Assembly (NCBI GenBank): GCA_000827265.1
Contig: KN834767.1
Coordinates: forward strand, 1-64,000
Length of the DNA stretch: 64,000 nt
Direction: 5' to 3'
Origin: Collybiopsis luxurians FD-317 M1
Lineage: Eukaryota; Basidiomycota; Agaricomycetes; Agaricales; Omphalotaceae
The notes below the pieces were generated by a model, which did not search any database, was not told the DNA's origin, and saw nothing but the letters and a program-made list of their open reading frames with translations. The position numbers were made by a program, and so were the translations under genes. This document shows positions 24,160-35,369 of this stretch, piece after piece; within the stretch, counting starts at the first letter, position 1, and each line of letters starts with the position of its first letter.

Positions 24160-25686
24160 ATGGGAAATTTTCTGCTCGTCACGTTTTCTTTAACTCCCAT
24201 CGACGCGCTCGTCGTCGGTGACCTCCTGCTCAGGGAATGTACAGAGTCTCTAGTCGAGCATTCTGGCAGTCAATTTCTACACGTCTTCCGCAACGCGCTA
24301 GGTCCCCGTATGTCTCTGGTCCCTTGTTTTCGTACTTTTATTAATGACAGTTTCAGTCTACATCCGCACATAGCAGCCTTGCATGGCAGCACAGTAAAGT
24401 TTTACCCTAGAAAACCACGGGGAAAGTCAGAAGATGATTTTGACCCAGCTTCTATTCTAGAGCAATTAGACAAAGAGTACGTTGCTCAAAGTGTAGCCTT
24501 GCACTAAGTCCTAACATGTACCTCAGTGAAAGCGATATAGATGGATTGTTCGTATAGCTCTTCCCCAGTCTATGCCTACTTGCTGACTCTTACATAGGGG
24601 AGGCTTGGATCCTGTCGACATGTTTGACCAGAACCCGACAACTGAACCTCCAGAGTTAGTTTATCAAGTTTATTTGCATAGCATATTCTAAACGTCTTTT
24701 TTCCAGAGTGGCGCAGTCTGAACAGGAACTGTTTGGTTATGTCGGAGACGGTAGCAAGTACGTGTTGCCTTCCCTTTGATTTTTCTATTCTCACATTCCT
24801 CAGTTTCCAACAAACGCCTCCACCAATAAGCCCATTACCCTCCGGTCTTGACCCCCGGAATCTCCCTGTAAAAATCAGCTCTTTGGCTGACCTTGGGCCC
24901 AAATTTTCTGAGGAAGCTTATGCATCGGCTCTAGTGCACGGTCGCTCGATCCATCTACCCTACCTCCATCCTCGCACGCACTCAATCCCCGCTGGTAACA
25001 TTACCTTTTACTCGCATCACCCCCGTCTCCTTGCCCTTTTCACCCACTTTGCTTCTCATGCTGCTAGCTCGCTGGGTATCCCAATTTCCAAAGTCATTAT
25101 GCTGCCTACCGAACGCCGACTATGGACGGTTATCCGCAGTCCTTTCGTGTACAAGAAGAGCCAGGAAAATTTTGAGCGAAAAACTCACAAGAGGATGATT
25201 AAGGCTTGGGATGCAGACCCGGAGGTTATCGACCGATGGGTCAAGTACCTGGAGAACCACTCGATGGGAGGTGTGGGGATTCGCGTCACGAAGTGGGAGA
25301 GACTGCCTTTAGGCATTGGTAATACGCGCCTGGCGAATTTGAAGGAAGCTTTCAAGGTGGCTGCGCCAGAAGGAGTATCTATGGAAGATGTGGCACTCCT
25401 CCAAGTTCAGGAAGAGCCTGATTCGGACGCCAACAGGAAGCAGGCTATACAAGCGTTGAGTACGAAGATTTTCAAGGAAGAGTCACATAAGCTACCTAAG
25501 GCTTCAAATTCGGAGGTAAATGTTGCAGCAAAGGCTGAACCGGCCGCGAAATCTGCAAAGAAATCGCAACGGAAGCAGTCCGCTCCGGGGAACTCTTCGG
25601 AGGCGAGAGCGAAACAGTCTGCCGCTGGGAATGGCAAAGACATTTCAAAGAAGGGTCAGGATGCTAAAAATGATAGAAAAGTATAA
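24160..25686 (+). CDS. RSM10: Mitochondrial small ribosomal subunit protein uS10m
   Basis: Six exons (24160-24301, 24374-24476, 24527-24547, 24598-24654, 24707-24757, 24804-25686) join in phase to 418 residues. The uS10 core begins around GRSIHLPYLHPRTHSIP and includes HHPRLLALFTHFASHAASSLGIP, PTERRLWTVIRSPFVYKKSQE and FERKTHKRMIKAWDADPE. A further VGIRVTKWERLPLG part is typical of fungal mitochondrial uS10. The upstream 150 or so residues are acidic and low in conservation; the first exon is assigned by splice phase only and is the weak point. The C-terminal 100 residues are Lys/Ala/Ser-rich, an extension beyond the core. The start lies 76 bases from the TatD start on the other strand. Confidence 0.85.
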
Positions 25687-25781
25687 TTTACAGCGTACTG
25701 CGATGTACTCTAATACTTATAAGCAAGATGTTCTCATTGTTACATTCCCTTGACTGGTGATTTGCTCACGAACCTCCATCG

Positions 25782-26779
25782 ATGGCGGCATCGTTCAACA
25801 AAAACCTCCTCAACGTCGGAGGCCTTCCAGTCGCTGTCTACTCGAGTACTCATTCTGATACGAGTAAACCTGTGTTCATCTTGTTTTTCCTTCACGGACG
25901 ATTGGGAAAGGCGGACGACTTGGAACCTGCCATCAAAACTATTTACGAGGACGTTGGAAAGGGCCTCGATAAGGAACTACTGATTGTTACATTTGTATGG
26001 AATCGACTAGAATTCTAGTCAAGTGTTGACTTGCATTTAGGATCATCGCAATCATGGGCATAGACTTGTCAACAACAAAGAGAATCAAATTTGGGATGAG
26101 GATGAATCGAAATCTAACCCGGCGCATGCGTAAGTACTCTACGGTGCAAGTTGCAATCTCGAATGCTCATTTCATGTTAAAAGAGTCGACATGTACACTA
26201 TACTAGGTGGGGACATGATCAATAGAAAAAGAAGAAATCTAACAAACAGCAGAGGGATCTGCGCGAGACGTTTCGTTCCTAATCGACTATCTCCCGGCCT
26301 ACCTCTTTCCTGAATCCGAAAGAAGCATATCCGGCTGGGGATTAGCAGGAGTCTCGCTGGGCGGTCACTCGACTTGGACAGCACTTGCGAGGGAGCCGAG
26401 AATTCAAGTCGGAATACCAATCATTGGGTGTCCTGACTACTTGACCCTCATGACCGCCCGTGCGGCGAAATATGGGATCTCCCTAGAGTCGGCATCCAAA
26501 TATCTTCCTGAAAGTTTATTGGTCTTGATCAGGGAGCAAGCACCTCCGTTTACTCCCTACCTGGTCTCGGACAAGTCCAATCCTTTCTACGGCAAAAAGA
26601 TCCTGGTACTCTCTGGAGCGGCGGATACATTGGTGCCATGGGAAGCAAGCAAAGCATTTGTAGATAGTCTCAACGTTGGACCAGCAGGAATCAAAAAAGT
26701 GATAGTTCAGCCTGAAACTGGGCATGCGTTTACCCCAGAGATGGTCAAGGAAATTTCTCAATTTTTGCAGAGCGTGTAG
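25782..26779 (+). CDS. Alpha/beta hydrolase, esterase-like
   Basis: Four exons (25782-25994, 26041-26129, 26184-26206, 26250-26779) encode 284 residues. The fold is shown by FFLHGRLG (oxyanion region), GLAGVSLGGHST (nucleophile Ser in GxSxG), VLSGAADTLVPW (Asp) and PETGHAFTP (His). There is no signal peptide, so it is probably cytosolic. The third exon is only 23 bases. Substrate cannot be read from the sequence. It lies just downstream of uS10m on the same strand with a gap of 95 bases. Confidence 0.85.
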
Positions 26780-27052
26780 TATTTGTATTAGTCATCCAAA
26801 AAAGGAAATATGTAGTTTTTGGTCAGAGTTTGTTTGGACCTGGTCCTGACCGTCGTCAACAGCGAGCTCAAAGACTCTCGCCCCCCTCATTCTCACCCTC
26901 TACACTCTTCTACATCGACCACCACCTTGTACTTTTATTTTTGTCCAATTACAAACTTCTTTCATCCTCTGCGCCGACTTTCAGCACTCTTATTGGGCTT
27001 GATCCAGTTCAGGACTTGATAAGTCCTCCGCCCATTCGCCCTCTTTATACCG

Positions 27053-30000
27053 ATGCCCCGTCGTGCTTCAGCTCGTACTGCAGCTCAGAACGCTGCTTCT
27101 AGTCAATCTGAGCCGTCTTCTATCTTTGCTCCACCCCAGTCTCTCCCCGAAAACCTCGTCGTCCTCAGAAAACAATGGAAATGGGCGGCATTCAGCCAAT
27201 TTTTCTTCACTTTTTCCCCAATGCTGTCCATGGATGATATTACACTCAAGGCGTGTCCTATCTTTTCTCTACCTTGTCCCTGTTCTGATCGCCTGCCTTA
27301 TCCAGGACGTCGAGGATGATTTATATCTAGGAAGCTCTCTAGTTATATCGCGTGTCATGGTTAAACTTTTGTATACGCTTTCTTATGACCGCAAAGTCAA
27401 GTACGTATAATATGTCAAGTGTGTATCCATTTTGACGCGTACTGACCGCGTTTTAGCCTGAATAACTGGCAAACAACTCTTCGACGCCAATACAAAAAGC
27501 GCAACCCCGAACTCAATCCTATCGGTTCCGACCCGGTCCAAGAAGCCGAAGACAAGCGTTACAGATACCAAACTGTCTCCCCGCCACCTGAGTCTACAAC
27601 CGCAGAGGGAGCTAGAGCAGGCGACGAAGCGGCTACCGCAGATGGGACCTCTACCCGAGAACGGTCTGAATCCGTCCAAAAAGATGAGAAATTCAATCTC
27701 AAGTCTGAAGATGGCTCCGTCGCACCAGCCACTCGTCAGCAGTCTCCAGCCAATGTACCCGACTCGGATGATTCCCAACAGCAGGAAACGAAAGATTGGC
27801 TATCCTTGTCCATGCTAGAGAAACTAGACTCTCTGCACTTATTGACCGAATGGCAATTTCAGAGCCCTCATCGTGTACGCACTCTAATGAAGAGTGATGA
27901 CGACCAAGCTTCCTGGGTCAGTTTTCGCTCCTTGCGGATCGCTACTTCTGAATCTAATGGACTCGACTTGATAGCGAATTGAGCCAATTGGCTATGATGC
28001 GAAGCGTAACGCATACTGGCTCATCGGTGGTGCGTCTTTACAAACCTAAACTTGTCTGAAATCGTCACACTCCCTGCGCAGCCGACCGTCTCTGGATTCA
28101 GCGAGTTCCACCTAAACCTCCGCGCTCACTTGCAAAGAACTTGCTCAAGCGCAAACGAACGACTGAATCAAAAACATCTCCTACCAAGCGAGCTCGCACA
28201 CAGGCTACCGCGAAGACCCGTAAAGCCAACTCTAAGCCAGCCCCTTCCACCCCCACTGCTAGTGGACGACACGGTCGTGCTGCCAAAGATCAAGCGAATC
28301 TCAAGCTTGATGCACAAGCCAAAGAGCTTGCTGAATTGAACCGTCAGGCCGCTTTGTCCGCTAGCACTTCTGCCAGTGGCCGCAAATCATCAGCTCGCAC
28401 TCAAGCTGCAGCGTCACCCGCCCGTGCTTCAGGTTCACGTACGACTAGAGCATCTACTCGACCCCTTGGTACACGAGTCAGTGCGAGGCTGAGAGGATCG
28501 GAAGATGATGAGGAATGGCAAACTATTCCTGATGAGTGGCTACGAGATCGTAAGGACGACGATTACAAGGACGGGAATAGCAAGAGCACTCGTAGAGCTC
28601 CAAGCCCTTCCAGGAGCATCGCAAACTCGAGTATCAGCGAGTTGACAGAGCTTAGTGAAGAGAGCGACAAAAAGGAGGAAATGGACGAAAAGCAGAGTGA
28701 AAAGGCTGAGGAGCAGGAGGAGCAGGAGGAGCAGGAAGAGGAGGCAGAAACCGAACCCGCGGAAAACAGCAACGCTCAGCAGCCCTCTCCGCCGGAACAG
28801 TTTGTCGAGTGGGAGACGGTACGAAGGTTCACTTTCTGTCGGACAACTGTACACTGACCTCAATTAAGATCGCTGTTACGCTATCCGAATGGGAACATGT
28901 AGCTGAGCGGTGGCAAAACGCCACACACTATTCCGAGAAGGCTCTTTACAAGATCCTTACGAACCACATTGTCCCAATCATCACTGAGGAGCTCAGGGTA
29001 CGTTCAAATAGATACTGTTATCCAACTAGCTAACCCAATCTGCAGGAAGCCGAGGTTAAACGCCAAAAGGAAGAAGCCGTCACTCATCGCAAGCGTTCAT
29101 CTCGTCTTGCTATCAAGGAAAGTGAGAAGGAGGAGGCTAGACTCGCGGCTAGGAGGAAAGCTGACGAAGACGAGAGGATGAGTCGGGCAAGACGTCTTGA
29201 AGCCAGACAGCAGCGCGAAGAAGCTGAACGGGTGAAGCGGGAAACAGCAAGAGAGCAGAGGAGAAAAGAGCGAGAGGCTCGAGAAGAGCAGGAGGCAAAA
29301 GAGGCTGAGGAGAAGGAAAGGAAGGAGAAGGAAAAGGAAAAGAAGGAGCGAGAAAAGGCAGAGCGAACGGCAGAGAAGGCGAGACAGCGAGCGTATGTGG
29401 AATTCACACCGTGGTTGTCTTGTTGCTTATTGTGTTTTAGGTCAAACAAGCGCGGTCCCTCGACTTCATCCTCCGTATCAAATGGGGCGGTTCTGCTGCA
29501 TCATCCAAGCTCTGGCGTCAGTTCTGTCAATGGAGGCTCTAGAAGTTCTCGAACGCCTGCAGGCGATGACTGGGAACTTGACTGCGAAATTTGCCACCGT
29601 CGTGGTATCAACCTCGTAAGTCATCTACGACCATCATGTCTAGCAGTGTTTTGACTTTTTCTCTCAAGGACGATGGTGTTCCATTGCTGTGCTGTGGCTC
29701 GTGCGCAAAATGGCAACACATTCCTTGTCACGACCGTGCTGACGCTCAAGCGGGTCGCCCTCGACGCAACTGGGACCAAGTCGAGTTTATTTGTCGTCAG
29801 TGCCGAGTCAACACCAATGCGATGTCGTCTGCTGGATACAACGGAATACAGATGCATTATCCACAGGCTGCGCCGACGAATATGCATCCTTCACTTCGGG
29901 CCGTCCATTCGACTTCCTCCTACCGCAATCATGTTCCATACGGGCAAGGTTTGGGTTACGACGCACCTTCTCGGACAAATAACGGTGGTTATATCGAGGT

Positions 30001-30544
30001 GCCGTCAATAAACGATGGCAAAGGCTACGGGACGTCTGATATGCGATCATCGATTCCGTTGCAAACGCATATGGGTTATTCCCATAGTATGCAGCAGCAG
30101 CAGCCCCCTAAGCAGATATCATTCTCGCACTACCAGCCCCAGCGACATGAATTTCAGCATAATCGGTACGAACAGCATCAGTATCAAAGCTCTTCCGCGT
30201 ATGGACAAGCAAACCAACCATACGGGAACCGTGGCAACTCGAACAACAATGTGAGTAGCTTTCATCTTCTGGACGTTCTTTCGGTGAATTTCTGTCAGGT
30301 TACTGGCTGGAACGGATACCCTCCTGCCTCGTCCAGCTATACGTCCGGTAGCGCTGAAAGATCCAGTTCGGTTCCTGAGTCTTATCCCGACCAGCAAGCG
30401 ATATCTCGTTACTCCCAGCAACTCCAACAGCCGCAACAGCAATGGCAGGCTCGTCACTCTATTCCTGTTTCGTCCGCGCAAGCACTACCACAGCCTAATA
30501 TGTCATTTGCGACATCTTCCTCTTTCCAGAATCATCATTCTTAG
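27053..30544 (+). CDS. WHIM and PHD-finger chromatin protein, remodeller accessory type
   Basis: Ten exons (27053-27250, 27306-27400, 27457-27916, 27975-28029, 28082-28818, 28869-28997, 29046-29392, 29441-29615, 29669-30250, 30299-30544) encode 1007 residues. The N-terminal part has a DDT-like helical region (DVEDDLYLGSSLVISRVM...LLYTLSYDRK). A WHIM-type motif (RIEPIGYDAKRNAYWLIG...RLWIQR) follows. Then come a long basic/acidic low-complexity region, a highly charged coiled coil and a PHD finger (CEICHRRGINL...CCGSCAKWQHIPCH...FICRQC). The Gln/Ser/Tyr-rich tail is disordered. Domain order resembles DDT/WHIM-PHD subunits of ISWI-type remodelling complexes such as RSF1-like proteins, which bind histone tails in the nucleus. 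Intron 1 has a GC donor (CTCAAG/GCGTGT). Confidence 0.85.
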
Positions 30545-30751
30545 CAAGGACTTTTGAACTAATTTGGCTGACTCATTACTACATACTGCCCAGTGGATGT
30601 ACAAGTGTCTTGTGCATATCTTCTAGAGTTTTGTATAATTATTTAACGGTTTTTATTCTGTTGTCGAACGTTGTACACCGAAGATTTCTGTACGCTAATG
30701 GAATATTTGTTATACAATTGCTGTTACAGAATTGAGATGGTCCAGGGACTC

Positions 30752-31641
30752 TTAACGTATTGTCTCGTACATCTTGAACTCTTTAGAAGTCCAAGGAAAT
30801 GGGTCATCTTCGCCAGTAGGTTCTCTACGGCATAAAGGTTAGCAATATTTAAGAGCGTGATGCAAAAAGAAGTACTCTATGGGACCCAAAACGCGCAAGC
30901 CTCGTACATGAGTATCCTTCCCACTCATATGGTTGGCAAGAATGATAATTTGGAGAAGATACGCGTATACAGGTTTTCTAGGAAACCGTTATCAGCATTG
31001 CCAGACAATTCAGCGGGTGAAGAGAGACGTACAAGCCCTCGCCGTCATCGTTAGGCTCAGATGAGACGTCGAATGTGAGCCATCCGTCAGGTTTTTCGAG
31101 GGTGATGATACGAACGTCTTGAAGATCGTTTGGGCCGGTACCAGCACGAATAGCGAGAGTTGAGGGCGTGTACGAGTCATCGAGGGGATGGCAAAGGAAG
31201 ATACTGAGTTTCTAACCAAACCAAAGTTGAGAGAGTGGGAATGAAAGACGCGTCGAGACATACTTGGATCGCGACTTTACGAGGGAATTCGATGGTAATA
31301 AAGTGAGGTTGTGGGCCGTCCGAGCTAACAGGGAACGAATGAGTAGCCTTGGATTTCAAACACGAAACTCACTGCCAAAACGTTTCAGGATCTCCATCCT
31401 GAAGGCATTCTGCTCCAAAACCAAATTTATACGAAGATACAGACCATTTGGCTTGGGAAGAGATGTTTGGCCAGGGAAGAATTGGTGGTCTTTTATCGTC
31501 TAACGACAGTTTAGATGTTGAGGTTTACAGGAATTTACAGCCCGAATTACTCGTTAAGATGAATGGTGAATTCAGATCCTCTGGAGCGGGATGGGTGGTT
31601 CCAGTGGCGACGCTGACCGGAGTGGCGATGGCAGCAGACAT
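30752..31641 (-). CDS. APC10: Anaphase-promoting complex subunit 10 (Doc1)
   Basis: Apc10 helps the APC/C ubiquitin ligase recognise D-box substrates with its coactivator. Six exons (31551-31641, 31373-31499, 31264-31324, 31033-31211, 30876-30977, 30752-30824) encode 210 residues. The DOC jelly-roll shows SSQAKWSVSSYKFGFGAECL, GDPETFWHSDGPQPHFI, SYTPSTLAIRAGTGPNDLQ, LEKPDGWLTF and IIILANHMSGKDTHVRGLRV. The protein ends YETIR: the Ile-Arg tail that docks to TPR subunits is intact. Exon 1 uses donor GTAATT (51-base intron); another donor 12 bases downstream would leave only a 39-base intron. The ATG is 22 bases from that of UBA4. Confidence 0.95.
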
Positions 31642-31663
31642 GAGAAGGGTGTGAACCGAAACA
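31642..31663. promoter_or_regulatory. 22-base gap between APC10 and UBA4 starts
   Basis: The two start codons face away from each other with only 22 bases between them. Core promoter elements must lie inside the opposite gene's 5' end, or one of the assigned starts is too far upstream. Both starts agree with the conserved N-termini. Confidence 0.5.
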
Positions 31664-33155
31664 ATGGCTCTTTCCCTCAGTGACTACCGCAGATATGGCC
31701 GACAGATGATTCTCGATGGTTTTGGTCTTCCAGGTATCTTCATCATTCTCAACGACGAGGAGCAAGACGTTTGACTCGCTCCAGGCCAGTTAAAGCTCTG
31801 CAATGCATCCGTAGTCGTAGTGGGAGCGGGCGGTTTGGGATGTCCCGCTCTGCAATATCTTGGCTCATCAGGCATAGGTTCCTCTTTCTTCCACCCCTCA
31901 ACCAGTCATAAACTGTCCACTCATGAAGCTTAGGAAGAATTGGAATCATCGACCATGACCACGTAGAGCTTTCAAATCTCCAACGTCAAATACTTCATAA
32001 TGAAGCTACGGTAGGTATGCACAAGGCGCAATCCGCGGCAATTGCGCTCAAAAGGTCGGTATCTACCTCTCGATCTACGCAAGTCCTGCTGAACTTGGGC
32101 AGGATAAACTCAGACCTCAGAATTGACGCAATCACTGAAGCTCTGACTCCGGAGAATGCCCTATCTCTTCTTGAACCATACGACATCATTCTAGACTGTA
32201 CCGACAATCCGCCGACACGGTATCTACTTTCTGATACAGCGGTTGTCCTAGGCAAGCCTCTTGTCAGTGGAGCCGCACAAAAATTCGAGGGTCAGCTCTG
32301 CGTGTACAACCTCGGTGAATCCGGTCCATGCTATCGCTGTCTTTTTCCCAAACCTCCCGCTCCAGAGCATGCGGGGACCTGTGAAGAAATGGGTATCTTG
32401 GGTGCAGTGACAGGGATTATTGGCAATCTGCAGGCTTTAGAGACTATTAAAATACTTACGGGTTTACATGGTGAGCCCTTATCGCTCCTGCTTGTCTCAA
32501 ATTCAAAAATTTAGACTGAATAGACACTAAACCAACCTTAACATTGTTCTCCGCCCTAAATGTTCCCCAATTCCGAAGCATTAAATTACGATCTCGTAAA
32601 CCCTCTTGTCCAGCTTGCGGGGTGGAAGGTCAGAAAATCGGTACAATCAGTGAGATCGATTATATTCAGTTTTGTGGTGGAGCTACGCCAGATTGGGAGA
32701 GCTTGGGTCTTGCAGAGAGTAACCTGGAATATAGAATTCGAGTCAAAGTACGTACCCAAGCGCAGCTATCTCAATGCTACCCTCATGTGATATTCAGGAT
32801 CTCAAGAACGCAATAGACACAAAAGGACCCATGCATCTTATCGACGTCCGACCTAGGATTGAATTTGAGATTTGCCATCTTGCAGAGTCTATACGTAAGT
32901 CTCGCTGCTACAGGGTCCACTCTAGAATCATATTGTCTCGCAGATGTTCCACTAAACGAACTAGTCGCAAATCCGTCTCCATTTCTTCCCCCTGATCTTG
33001 ATACGCCAACGTATATCGTTTGCCGGCTTGGAAACGATTCACAGATAGCTGCAGGAGCTCTGCGTGGATTGCAAACACACGGGATAGTCAAAGATGTAAT
33101 CGGAGGCTTGAGAGCTTGGTCAAAGGATGTAGACCCACAATTTCCGGTGTACTAG
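31664..33155 (+). CDS. UBA4: Urm1/MoaD-activating E1-like enzyme Uba4 (MOCS3)
   Basis: Uba4 adenylates the ubiquitin-like sulfur carrier Urm1, and in many species the molybdopterin synthase small subunit, then transfers sulfur via its rhodanese domain. It serves tRNA 2-thiolation in the cytosol. Six exons (31664-31733, 31785-31877, 31934-32470, 32524-32747, 32798-32894, 32944-33155) give 410 residues. Motifs are [59 protein letters not shown], and the zinc Cys pairs CYRC and [18 protein letters not shown] carries the E1 catalytic Cys. The rhodanese loop CRLGNDS near the C-terminus has an intact active Cys. The stop is 33 bases from the stop of the convergent UBX gene. Confidence 0.96.
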
Positions 33156-33188
33156 ATTAGATTATATACAATGACCGTGTCATACAAA

Positions 33189-34148
33189 TTACTTCTCTGC
33201 AAAGTGAAAAAGTCAGGACACAAATTAGAAGGATCAGGATAGCAATACGTACTTCCCAGCTTGAGCCACTTTGGTACCTTCTTCTCTCCTACCGCTGCTT
33301 GTAGAATGTTGCCGACCTTTTTCGTAGACGACTCAGAAGGCTTGTCGTCGGCCTGTGCAGGCGGAGCAGGCAGAGATTCTGCCAGCGCCATGACTTCAGC
33401 TGCGAGCGGGGCAGGGACATTGGAGCCTACAAGAAGCGTTGGATTGAGTTTCCTTAAAGATAATGTAGTTACACACCATTTAACGATTCATCCTCGAAGC
33501 GCAGCAAAAGGACAGAGGAGGGAGCGAGTTGCAACTCTGCTAAACTAAGGTTCTTGACCTTGAGATCTGATACTTTGAGATCGCGGCGTGGTGGTTGATC
33601 TACGTGTACTCAATGAGATTCGAACAATAATATCCTGGGGGGATAAGAACGAACAGAGAATAAACTTGATTGGTTTTACTTGCTCCTGCAATGAATTCCT
33701 CACAAACGCGTATATAGATTTGATCTTGTCAGTGGAAGGAAAGACTTTTTCAAGCTGGGTTCCATCGTTGAATTTAATTCGAATCGTGGTCTGCAACGCC
33801 AACAATGAGTACTACGTGGAACAGAATAATCCATTTTGTCAACACACTGTGGGCCATCTGTCCCTCTTTGCCTTTTCCGCCGCTTCTCGAGTTGCTCGAA
33901 GCTGCAAGGGCGCATTCGTTAGAGCCTGTGTTCTCGCAGCCAACTGGGTTTGAGCAATCTTGAGATCTGAAGTGGTTGGCTCAAAATAATCGTCTGGTAA
34001 AGCTGCTGTATGTAAATGAGCTTTCCGTTCTACTCATTGCTCGAATATGATGCTCACGAGGAGGTGCAAATGTTCCAGAAAATGGTCCATACACTTTGAA
34101 AGTATTGGGAATGGATTCAGAGTTCTGAGGCTCAGACAGTTCAGACAT
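33189..34148 (-). CDS. UBX-domain protein, Cdc48/p97 cofactor
   Basis: UBX domains bind the N domain of Cdc48/p97. Six exons (34058-34148, 33848-34005, 33655-33790, 33477-33599, 33253-33426, 33189-33196) give 229 residues. The UBX fold is TTIRIKFNDGTQLEKVF...IYAFVRNSL...IKFILYQPPRRDL...LAPSSVLLLRFED, which fits the ASPL/UBXD9-like type, also because NVPAPLAAEVMALAESLP follows. Residues before the domain form a charged helix (LRATREAAEKAKRDRW). The final exon is only 8 bases and encodes the last Lys residues and stop, so the extreme C-terminus is less certain. The N-terminal ubiquitin-like domain of longer family members is absent. Confidence 0.85.
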
Positions 34149-34466
34149 GGCAGAAAGAAATAAAGCTACAAAAATCTAGCTTGGTAATACACAGCTATTA
34201 ACAATATACAACTGTAAAAAAAAGAAAATAGTCAGTAAACTTGATAGTATATAGTATAATGTTTTCAGTAAAATAGAAAAAAATAGTTGTCTCATACAAC
34301 TGAACCCAGAGCAACCGGCGAGTAACTCTTTTGGTGTAGGCCCAGTCGCAATCGAACGCAAATTACAAGAGTACCATCATTCAGCAGATGAAAGAAATTC
34401 AAGCTTACCTGGGGATCGTCGTTGAAAAGAAACAAGGGGCTCAAGTATTAGTCAGCAACCTTCAAC
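34149..34466. other. Divergent intergenic region
   Basis: 318 AT-rich bases between the starts of the UBX and PITH genes. No specific element is recognised. Confidence 0.4.
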
Positions 34467-35369
34467 ATGCCTCATATCCACGACCACAACTGCGGACATG
34501 AAAGCCATGACCACGACCACGATGATCATGACTCTCTAACCACTGGTGCTCAAGATAATCTCTATATTCATATCGATCGCGACAATGTCGTCGCCCTCAA
34601 CGCGAACGATGACTGCAAAGGCTCCGACGCCATCAAGCCTTGGCATGAACGCACAAGTGAGGACAAGGTACAACTACTTCTCATTATTGTCCTTTTAACC
34701 ATCTCACCGCTTGGCAGTTCGTAGAGTCGGATGCAGATGATCAACTGTACTGCACCAAAAAAGACTCTGCAACAAACTTGTTGTGGCTCACGTTTCCTGT
34801 AGGATCATTCGTATACCTTTTACTGGAAGCGTCAAACTACGATCTTTGCTCTTGAAAACTGGTCCTGCAGATCTTACACCTTCCAAAGTCGTGTTGGTTC
34901 GTCTGATTGCATTTTAATCTTTTGATCCTCCATTCAAGTAAATCTAGTTTGCCAACCAAGACAATCTCGATTTCCAGGATATAGCAGATAAAAAGCCCAC
35001 TCAGGAATTCGATATCGCTCAAGGCAGAGATGTAGGAGAGTACGCTATCAAGTAAGTCGTCCGTTTGATTCTGCCCATCGAAGCGTTCTGACCCTCTACC
35101 AAGGACGGCCAAATTTCCCAACGTCTCTTCCCTCACTCTATTCTTCCCATCTTCGCAAGGTGCTGAAACTGTTCGCATCTATTATATTGGTCTTTTGGGA
35201 ACTTGGACGGAGGTATGTTTACGAACCTTTCGTCCAGCTTCACACACTAACTATCTCCTCGAAGCGAAAATCAAACCCAGTGATCACGGTATACGAGGCA
35301 CAAGCTAATTTGGCGGACCACAAGAAAATTCAAGGCACCGATGGCAATTTTAGCACTCCTCAAAGCTAA
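34467..35369 (+). CDS. PITH-domain protein (PITHD1-like)
   Basis: Six exons (34467-34667, 34718-34746, 34803-34896, 34948-35051, 35104-35212, 35265-35369) encode 213 residues. A short His/Asp/Cys-rich start (MPHIHDHNCGHESHDHDHD) could bind metal and is typical of PITHD1. The PITH jelly-roll follows: DNLYIHIDRDNVVALNA, VESDADDQLIIRIPFTG, LRSLLLKTGPADLTPSKV, FANQDNLDFQDI and VRIYYIGLLGTWTE. PITH domains bind the 26S proteasome in thioredoxin-like TXNL1; there is no thioredoxin domain here. The role in fungi is not established. Confidence 0.93.

Noticed and set aside
31512..31550. 39-base intron in APC10 (donor GTAAAT)
   Set aside because: The upstream donor GTAATT gives a 51-base intron in the same phase, closer to the usual intron length here; both give the same downstream protein.
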